Assembly: GCF_008107685.1 (NCBI RefSeq)
Contig: NZ_VIRF01000089.1
Location: 62,001-126,000 of the forward strand
Length of the DNA stretch: 64,000 nt
Direction: 5' to 3'
From: Novosphingobium sp. BW1
GTDB lineage: Bacteria; Pseudomonadota; Alphaproteobacteria; Sphingomonadales; Sphingomonadaceae
A program made the position numbers and the translations under genes. The notes below the pieces were generated by a model, which saw only the letters and a list, made by a program, of their open reading frames with translations, did no database searches and was not told the origin of the DNA. This document shows, piece after piece, positions 58,040-64,000 of this stretch (positions are counted from its first letter, which is position 1; each line of letters begins with the position of its first letter).

Positions 58040-59302
58040 TCAGAAGCTGTCCCGGTCGAGCTCGGGAAGGTCGAGCGCGTCGCACAGGACCGCGCGCGCG
58101 GCGATGCACTGGGCCCAGAGCTCGGCGCTCGCGAGGTCTGCAGGCGCAATCGTCTCGGGCCAGTGGGCCTCGACCACGGCGGCGATGGCGTCGAGCTTCT
58201 CGGGCGTTGCGAGAAAACGCGGATCGACACGGGCCGGATCGGCGACCACGCGCAGGCGCAGGCAGGCAGGCCCTCCTCCGTTGGCCATGGATTCGCGAAG
58301 GTCATGCACGAAGAGCTGGCGGATCGGTCCGTTGCCCGCGACATCGGTCTCCAACCAGTTCCAGACTGCAGGCGTCTCGCGCGCTTCGCCGGGCAGCACC
58401 AGCGCCATTTCGTCCGAGGGCAGCGTCACCAACTGGGCGTTGAACAGGTACGAGGTGATTGCATCGGCGAGGCTGACCGCGTGGGCGGGTACTTCGACAA
58501 TCTCGATCTCAGGCAGTTTGGCACGTAGCTCGGAATAGAGTGCGTCCTTGTCGGCAAAAGCCTGCTCGTGCGTGAAGAGGACACGCTCGTTGGCAACCGC
58601 GACGACATCGTTGTGAAAGGCTCCGGCCGCAATGGCCTCGGGCGACTGGCGCGCGAAGACAGTGCGGGCGGGATCGAGCCCGTGGCGTCGTGCGATGGCC
58701 TCGCCCGCCTCACGGTGCTGGCGCGCGGGGAAAGGGCCGCCGGTTTGGCCGTAAACAAAGACCTCGGTGCCCGGCGCATCATGGCGTGTACACAGGCGCA
58801 TGTGGTTCGCCGCGCCCTCGTCGCCGAACGGTGCCGGGACGGGCGCGTGCACGGCAAACGCCTCTTCGTCCGCGAAGGCGAGGAGGAGCTGGGCGAGCGT
58901 CTCGCGCCATTCATGGCTGCGGTGGGGCATGGTGACCAGATTGGCAACCGTGATGTGGCACCGTCCATCGGCGCAATCGGCGCCCGGACTGACCGTACCC
59001 GCGTTCGCCGCCCACATCGAGGAGGCGGAAAGCGCGTTCGCGCGCAGCGCGGGACTGGCCGCTTCGATTTTCGTGCCCAGCTGCTTCAGCCAGCCTTCGT
59101 CGGGTCGGCGCTGGGGCAGAAACAGGCCCTGGTGCAAGCCGCGTTCGAGGTTCGCGCGCATCTTGGCAATGCCCTGGAGGGCTGCTTCGCGTGGGCGCGC
59201 AATCTTGCCGGTGTTCTTCGCCGAGGCGAGATTGCCCAGGCTTAGGCCAGCGTAGTTGTGGCTGGGGCCGACGATGCCGTCGAAGTTGATTTCGGTGATC
59301 AT
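58040..59302 (-). CDS. astB: N-succinylarginine dihydrolase
   Basis: 420-residue enzyme of the arginine succinyltransferase pathway converting succinylarginine to succinylornithine, CO2 and ammonia. The N-terminus INFDGIVGPSHNYAGLSLGN is diagnostic, as are FLPQRRPDEGWLKQLG, SASSMWAANAGTVSPGADCADG in two blocks, and HNDVVAVANERVLFTHEQAF. An SNGGGPACLRLRV-like segment (MANGGGPACLRLRVV) bears the C-terminal catalytic Cys and His region. It is 14 bases downstream of astA. Confidence 0.96.
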   Translation of the reverse strand: MITEINFDGIVGPSHNYAGLSLGNLASAKNTGKIARPREAALQGIAKMRANLERGLHQGLFLPQRRPDEGWLKQLGTKIEAASPALRANALSASSMWAANAGTVSPGADCADGRCHITVANLVTMPHRSHEWRETLAQLLLAFADEEAFAVHAPVPAPFGDEGAANHMRLCTRHDAPGTEVFVYGQTGGPFPARQHREAGEAIARRHGLDPARTVFARQSPEAIAAGAFHNDVVAVANERVLFTHEQAFADKDALYSELRAKLPEIEIVEVPAHAVSLADAITSYLFNAQLVTLPSDEMALVLPGEARETPAVWNWLETDVAGNGPIRQLFVHDLRESMANGGGPACLRLRVVADPARVDPRFLATPEKLDAIAAVVEAHWPETIAPADLASAELWAQCIAARAVLCDALDLPELDRDSF

Positions 59303-59316
59303 GCTGGGTTGCTTTC

Positions 59317-60339
59317 TCAGACAGGCGCGATGGTGACGATGTCGCCGGGGGCGACCTGCAGGAGCGCGGCGCTTTCCTCATCGAGCGTGATCGCGCCGCT
59401 GCCAGCTTCGTCAACCTGCGCAAGGCAGGCCCGGAAGTCAGCGAGCTTGCCGTACGAGACGATGTGGCTGGGCGGGTCCTCGCTGGCAATACAGAGACTG
59501 GCGATGCGCACGTCCTGGGCGCTCTGGATGGTGCGGATGCGGTCGGTCTCGGCCATCATCGAGGGGCCGCCGTCGAAGATGTCGACATAGTTCTGGAAGG
59601 CGAAGCCCTCGCTCTCCAGCATGCGCTTGGCGGGGCGCCCGGAATAGTGCGGTTGGCCCATGACCTGCCGCGCGGCCTCGGAGAGGAGCGCGGTGTAGAT
59701 AGGGTGCTTGGGCATGAGATCGGCGATGAACTGGTGGCCGTGGCGGGCATTGAACTCGTCCGCGTCGCGAAAGGACATGTCGAAGAAACGCCCGGCCAGC
59801 CCGTCCCAGAAGGGCGAGTTGCCCGCATCGTCGATAGCGCCGCGCAGTTCCGCCAGTGTGCGGTCGGCGAAGCGCGCGCGGTGGCCGCGCATGAACAGAT
59901 AGCGGCTGCGCGCGAGCAGTTTGCCCACTCCGCTGGCGCGTTCGCCGGCATCGAGGAACAGGCCGCCCACCTCGCTCGATCCGTCCAGGTCGGTGCACAG
60001 CGTCAGCATCTCGGCGCGGAAGGTGCGGTCCAGCTCCTTGGAGTGCTGGGTGATGCGCCCGATTCGGTAGGAGTAGAAGGGGTACTTGATGCCCACCTGC
60101 GAGAAGATCTGGCAGGTCCCGGCAATGCGCCTGGTCTCGGTGTTCTCGAGAATGAAGAGGAAGAGATCGTCGCCCAGAGCTTCTTCGGTGCGCGCGAAGG
60201 AAGCGGCGGCGGTCTCCAGCTTGGTGCGCAGGGTGGGGCGGTCCGGCGGCAGATTGGTGAAGCCCCCGCCCGTCGACTTGGCCATGCGGTAGAGCGCTTC
60301 GAGATCCTTTTCGCGGGCAGGTCGCAGAAGGAAGGTCAT
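59317..60339 (-). CDS. astA: Arginine N-succinyltransferase
   Basis: 340-residue GNAT-fold enzyme, first step of arginine degradation via succinylation. Conserved: LRPAREKDLEALYRMAKSTGGGFTNLP in two blocks, SVGIKYPFYSYRIG-type region seen as QVGIKYPFYSYRIGRITQHSKEL, TDLDGSSEVGGLFL, FWDGLAGRFFDMSFRDADEF in two blocks, and DIFDGGPSMMAETDRIRTI. Its ATG overlaps the upstream M20 hydrolase stop (ATGA). Family normally forms alpha/beta subunits in Pseudomonas; only one paralogue is present here. Confidence 0.95.
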   Translation of the reverse strand: MTFLLRPAREKDLEALYRMAKSTGGGFTNLPPDRPTLRTKLETAAASFARTEEALGDDLFLFILENTETRRIAGTCQIFSQVGIKYPFYSYRIGRITQHSKELDRTFRAEMLTLCTDLDGSSEVGGLFLDAGERASGVGKLLARSRYLFMRGHRARFADRTLAELRGAIDDAGNSPFWDGLAGRFFDMSFRDADEFNARHGHQFIADLMPKHPIYTALLSEAARQVMGQPHYSGRPAKRMLESEGFAFQNYVDIFDGGPSMMAETDRIRTIQSAQDVRIASLCIASEDPPSHIVSYGKLADFRACLAQVDEAGSGAITLDEESAALLQVAPGDIVTIAPV

Positions 60340-61541
60340 GCAGGCAGGCCTTTGCGGTCAATGCGGTAGAGAACGAGCGCGGTCAGCTGCGCGCGGGGGG
60401 CGAGCGAAGAGGCAACCATGAACTCGTCGGGTGAATGGATCGCACCGCCGAGAACTCCCATGGTGTCCAGGACAGGGACGCCGGTCGCCGCGATGTTGTT
60501 GCCATCGCACACCCCGCCTGTGTCCTTCCAGCTCATCGCCTGGCCAAGGTCCGAGGCGGCCTTCGAGACAACGCCATAGAGCGCGTCGGTGCGCATCGAG
60601 ATCGGCTTGGGCGGGCGCGAGACGCCGCCGTGGACGTGGATTGCGACTTCGTGAAGGCGGGTGACCTCGGCAATGGCGGCCTCGACCAACGCTTCGGCGG
60701 CTTCGGCCAGTTCGGGCGTGCGCGGGCGCAGATTGACATGGAGGATGGCAAGATCGGGCACGGTGTTGTTGGGGCCACCTCCCTCGATCCGGGCGGGGTT
60801 CACCGACAAACCATCGCGCCGTCCTGCGGCAAGACGCAGGGCGAGGTCGCTGGCGGCCAGGATGGCGTTGCGCCCGTCCTCCGGGTTTCGCCCTGCATGG
60901 GCCGAGCGGCCATGGATCACTACCGCGTAGTTCCCCGAACCGGGCCGTGCGCGGGCCATCGAGCCATCGGGAAGCGCGGGCTCGTAGGTAAGGGCAAAGA
61001 GCTTGTCCTTCGCGAGCCGGGCAATGAGCGCGTTCGAGGAGAGCGATCCTGTCTCCTCGTCGGCGTTTATCATCACGTCGTAGCCCAGCGTCGGTTGCGC
61101 CTTTTCGTAGGCCAGCAGCCCTTCGAGCATGAGCGCAAGGCCGCCCTTCATGTCCGCCGTTCCGGGGCCGTGCAGGGTATCCGCATCGAGCCAGTCGCAG
61201 GTCTGGAAGGGGTGCTCCCTAGAATAGACCGTGTCCATGTGGCCGGTCAGGATAACACGCCGTTCAGCTTGAGGTCGGACCGAGAGGACTAGGTGGCGTC
61301 CGTGCGGCTGGGCCTGGGACTTGCCTTCGCTATCGACTTTCTCGACCTCGGTCGGTTCGACGAGCGAGACCTCGCCCGGCAACTGCGCGAAGGCATCGGC
61401 CAGCTTATGCGCCATGGTAGCCAGCCCGTCCAAGTTGGCGGTGCCGCTGTTCACGCCCGCCCAATCGAGAGTGCGCGTCTCGATTGGTGCGCGTTCTATG
61501 GGCGCAATCAGCGCCTGTTCCTCGTGGGTCAGTCCGGTCAT
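60336..61541 (-). CDS. M20 family metallohydrolase in the ast operon
   Basis: 401 residues from ATG 61541 (AAAGGA 9 bases upstream). Glutamate-carboxypeptidase-type M20 enzyme: VILTGHMDTVY (zinc His), GTADMKGGLALML (bridging Asp), NADEETGSLSS (catalytic Glu pair), GRSAHAGRNPEDGRNA (dimer-domain His), and GVLGGAIHSPDEFM (last His). It overlaps astA (ATGA), so it belongs to the operon. Related M20 enzymes remove acyl or amino-acid groups; a role in desuccinylating a pathway intermediate is inferred, as no astE (M14 type), astC or astD is visible in the window. Confidence 0.85.
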   Translation of the reverse strand: MTGLTHEEQALIAPIERAPIETRTLDWAGVNSGTANLDGLATMAHKLADAFAQLPGEVSLVEPTEVEKVDSEGKSQAQPHGRHLVLSVRPQAERRVILTGHMDTVYSREHPFQTCDWLDADTLHGPGTADMKGGLALMLEGLLAYEKAQPTLGYDVMINADEETGSLSSNALIARLAKDKLFALTYEPALPDGSMARARPGSGNYAVVIHGRSAHAGRNPEDGRNAILAASDLALRLAAGRRDGLSVNPARIEGGGPNNTVPDLAILHVNLRPRTPELAEAAEALVEAAIAEVTRLHEVAIHVHGGVSRPPKPISMRTDALYGVVSKAASDLGQAMSWKDTGGVCDGNNIAATGVPVLDTMGVLGGAIHSPDEFMVASSLAPRAQLTALVLYRIDRKGLPA

Positions 61542-61638
61542 CCGGCGCGGTCCTTTCCCTGTTTTATCATTTTTCGAGTACGAAACATAATTATAACGGG
61601 AGGGCAAGCGCGGGGTTCCGCCTCAGGTATGGAGGTGA

Positions 61639-64000
61639 CTAGCCATGGGCGCCGAACTCGTTGGCAATGGCGGTGGTGATGCGAAGGCCCAGCGCATGGC
61701 TGCGCTCGATTGGCTGGATGTAGTCCTCATGGATCTGGCCATAGCCGGCCGCGCTGCCGTCGGGGTATTCGCTGGGCTCGTCGATCTCGAAGTCCTGGAT
61801 CGAGGGGAAGTGGATCGGGAACGCGCGGCGCAGCTGTGCCAGGGCATCTTCGGTGCGCAGGGTGAAGACCATCTCCAGCACGTCGTCGCGGCTAATGTCG
61901 TTGGCACGGCTGAAAGCCGGGACCATGACCGCGCGCAGGAACATGTGCTTCATCAGCGCGATGCGCAGGGCCTGAAGCACACCGAGTGAGCGGCGGGTGT
62001 GCTCACGGTCGGGCAGGGGCTGCTCGTCGGGGACAAGGTCCATCAGCTTGTGCAGCTTCATGGCGTCCACCCTGAGGCGCGAGGCAAGACGGCGAAAGAC
62101 GCCGGTGCGGTCGTCCTTCGTCAGGTACTCGCCGATCTTGAGGCAGGCATCGGTGATATACTGTTCATCGCCCCTGTACGGACGGCTGGCCCAGTAGGCG
62201 GAGTTGAACAGCTCGCCATAGGCGCCCACCGTCTTGATCGAGGCAATGGAATCGGCGGCACGTACAAGGCGCATGATCTGGCGCCCGCGCGCGCTGTCCT
62301 TGAGAAGCTCCGCGATCTCCTCGACGTTGCCATCCGCCGCAGTGCCCACGCCGGCTATCACGTTGACCGGATAGCCCAGTTGCTGGAGGATCGCGTTGTG
62401 CGGGATCGCACGGATCTGCCGCAGGTTCATTGTGCGGTCCGAGGGGAGGTCGGACTGGCGGCGTGACTTGCGGCTGCCGGTATCGTTCAGCATGCCAAGG
62501 CCAAAGGCCGTGATTGCGCGGCTGTAGGTGCTGGATTCCAGGTGCGCGTGCTGAACGCTGCGGATGTTGCGGTAGAAGTCGAGGCTGAGGTCGGTACGCC
62601 TGTAGAAGACGTCGGTTTGTGCATCGGCATCCGCGCCCCATAGCGGCCGCTCGGCCATGCGGGTGAGCGTTGCGAGCGCAAGCTCGTCAGAGCCGAACCA
62701 CAAGTAGCCATCTCCGCCCTGAAAGGAGACTTCGGGCTCAAGTTTGATCCCGGCCCGCAGGAAGCGGCGTCGCGCCCAGGGTGACATCTGCCAGTCGAAG
62801 CGGTCATCGACGCTGGAGGGATGGCAGCCACGGCCCATCGACTCGCCGCCGGTGTTGAAGATGAGCGCGGCAACATCGGTCATGGCATTGGCTGCCATGG
62901 CTTCGGCAAGACGTCCCTGCAGGCGCTCGATGGCGAGTGCGGCTGGGATCTGCCCGACGAAGCGGCCCGCGTCGGAAAAGCCGGTCTGGATGCAAACCCG
63001 GCCGCGCAGGCGCGCGTAGTCGCGGAAGGCCGGTTCGGCGAGCACGGCGTCGAGGAAACGGCCGCCGTGTTCGAGCGCGGTCTCGGTCTCGAACAGGGGC
63101 GAGACATCGACCATGTCCTCGATCCCGAACTTGCGCGCGAAATAAAGCGCGGCAAGCACCGTGGTGGGTTGCTCGCACTCGGCCACCAGCATGCGGATCG
63201 GGGAATCGGCGTCGATGTGGGCCAGGATCTGCGCCATGGCGAGGAACTGGCGCACCGCAGTGCTGTTCTCGATCGCGAGGGCCGCGAAGTTGGACTTCAC
63301 CGGCTTCACCTCGGCCAGCAGTTCGCGCATGCGCATGAGCGCGGCCTGGCTGGAGAGCGAGAGCTTGCCGTCCGGATCAATGCGGCGGCGTATCGCGTTC
63401 TGGAGCTGGGAGGCGTTCACGCGGAAATGGATCCCGCCCATGCTCAGTCCATCGGCGCGCATCGCGGCGGCGACAACCAGCAGGTCGCGGGCGGTTTCAT
63501 GCCCGGCGTGGCGTGCTTCTTCTTCCAGTTCGACGATTATGCCATCGAGGCTGACGAGCTTGTCGGGGTGGGCGGCCGTGAGCGCGTTGGCAGCCTTGGA
63601 GAGCGCGCCGGGATCGGAGAAATCCTCTGTAAAGAGCGTGGCCATCTCGGAAGTGTGAGTGGCCGAGCGTGCCAAGCGTCCCGCGATTTCGGGTTCGAGG
63701 CCCCCAAGGCTGGCCGCATAGCCTTCGAGCCGCATCGCCTTTTCCTGGAGACGGTAGCGGATCGAGGTGTTCCACGAGATGTCGGTGCGTCCGTCCATGT
63801 CGTAGCCGACCCAGGTGGCAAAGCGCACGGGGCAGGGCTGGAGGCTCTTCCAGCGCTTGGGCCAGCGAGTCGCGGCGAGGTCGAAGAGGCGTCCGGCAAT
63901 GCGGTCGCGCGCTTTTTGGCCTCGGGCCAACGCGGCCATCGCCTTGGTGTGCTCGTAGTCAAGCGTGATGGTGTCGCGGGTCGCCTCGGCGGTGCACACG
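61639..64000 (-). CDS. Diverged phosphoenolpyruvate carboxylase-like protein (partial, N-terminus beyond window)
   Basis: At least 786 residues, open through the right edge. Segments align with PEP carboxylase order: FATWVGYDMDGRTDI (PEPC WIGGDRDGNP), AECEQPTTVLAALYFARKFG, DVSPLFETETALEHGG (PEPC PLFET), RVCIQTGFSDAGRFVGQIPA (PEPC GYSDSxKDGG), FNTGGESMGRGCHPSS (PEPC FHGRGGxxGRGGGP), and IRAIPHNAILQQLGYPVNV (PEPC AIPWVFAWTQ). Key loops are altered, so carboxylation is doubtful. The region for the catalytic TAHPTE His is outside the window. It ends 97 bases before the M20 hydrolase start. Confidence 0.65.
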   Translation of the reverse strand, partial: VCTAEATRDTITLDYEHTKAMAALARGQKARDRIAGRLFDLAATRWPKRWKSLQPCPVRFATWVGYDMDGRTDISWNTSIRYRLQEKAMRLEGYAASLGGLEPEIAGRLARSATHTSEMATLFTEDFSDPGALSKAANALTAAHPDKLVSLDGIIVELEEEARHAGHETARDLLVVAAAMRADGLSMGGIHFRVNASQLQNAIRRRIDPDGKLSLSSQAALMRMRELLAEVKPVKSNFAALAIENSTAVRQFLAMAQILAHIDADSPIRMLVAECEQPTTVLAALYFARKFGIEDMVDVSPLFETETALEHGGRFLDAVLAEPAFRDYARLRGRVCIQTGFSDAGRFVGQIPAALAIERLQGRLAEAMAANAMTDVAALIFNTGGESMGRGCHPSSVDDRFDWQMSPWARRRFLRAGIKLEPEVSFQGGDGYLWFGSDELALATLTRMAERPLWGADADAQTDVFYRRTDLSLDFYRNIRSVQHAHLESSTYSRAITAFGLGMLNDTGSRKSRRQSDLPSDRTMNLRQIRAIPHNAILQQLGYPVNVIAGVGTAADGNVEEIAELLKDSARGRQIMRLVRAADSIASIKTVGAYGELFNSAYWASRPYRGDEQYITDACLKIGEYLTKDDRTGVFRRLASRLRVDAMKLHKLMDLVPDEQPLPDREHTRRSLGVLQALRIALMKHMFLRAVMVPAFSRANDISRDDVLEMVFTLRTEDALAQLRRAFPIHFPSIQDFEIDEPSEYPDGSAAGYGQIHEDYIQPIERSHALGLRITTAIANEFGAHG

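Noticed and set aside
1..64000. CRISPR arrays, tRNA or rRNA genes, insertion sequences, prophage
   Set aside because: No regularly spaced repeats, cloverleaf-like segments, transposases, integrases or phage structural genes were seen.

Overview
The window is a gene-dense, high-GC chromosomal segment. Gene content and order point to an alphaproteobacterium of the Sphingomonadales, most likely a Novosphingobium-like genus; this is inferred from gene order and family types, not from a database search. Supporting arrangements are rnpA-yidD-yidC-yihA, secB divergent from a Tim44-type gene followed by mltA and smr, and dnaA near rpsT and mutM. Overlapping stop/start codons (ATGA or GTGA) are frequent, as are GTG and TTG starts. 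I see no rRNA, tRNA, IS element, prophage or CRISPR array.

Layout. 1-5122: membrane insertion (yidD, yidC), GTPase yihA, and a phosphate module in which a NUDIX domain is fused in frame to a DUF47/PhoU-like domain ahead of a PiT phosphate transporter. 5210-11073: GST, secreted S1/P1 nuclease, glycine-zipper protein, PhzF and cupin proteins, dapE, dicarboxylate symporter. 11110-16663: DUF6491 protein, two K+ channel-type genes flanking nth, dapB divergent from a sirtuin, a MoeB/ThiF protein and DUF983. 16722-20978: diguanylate cyclase, dnaA, rpsT, mutM. 21136-26741: EamA transporter, ubiE, ubiB, coaBC, dut. 26760-29948: small membrane proteins, DUF4136 lipoprotein, MOSC protein, GH76. 30017-36283: trpS, murJ, secB, divergent Tim44-type gene, mltA, smr. 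36570-41301: small orphan gene, ahpF, ahpC, Tat-exported phosphoesterase. 41324-47697: SPFH-like fragment, DUF188, aroC, ABM monooxygenase, arsC, putative permease, ubiG, lysC. 47794-57989: DUF2239, GH3 glucosidase, NMO-type flavoprotein, purU, dienelactone hydrolase, msrB, class A PBP. 58040-64000: astB, astA, an M20 hydrolase, and a diverged PEP carboxylase-like gene that runs off the right edge.

Functional links. Lysine/DAP supply (lysC, dapB, dapE) and wall or envelope building (murJ, mltA, class A PBP, yidC, secB) are well represented. Ubiquinone genes occur twice (ubiE-ubiB and ubiG). Peroxide and oxidative-damage functions are ahpC/ahpF, msrB, mutM and nth. The right end is an arginine-succinylation operon.

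The least expected signals are: (1) a structured intergenic repeat of about 96-120 nt present four times, always just after a gene, with two hairpins one of which keeps a G.U wobble; (2) the NUDIX-DUF47 fusion that retains an internal ribosome-binding site at the domain border; (3) an M20 hydrolase inside the ast operon next to a PEP carboxylase-like protein whose usual active-site loop is changed.
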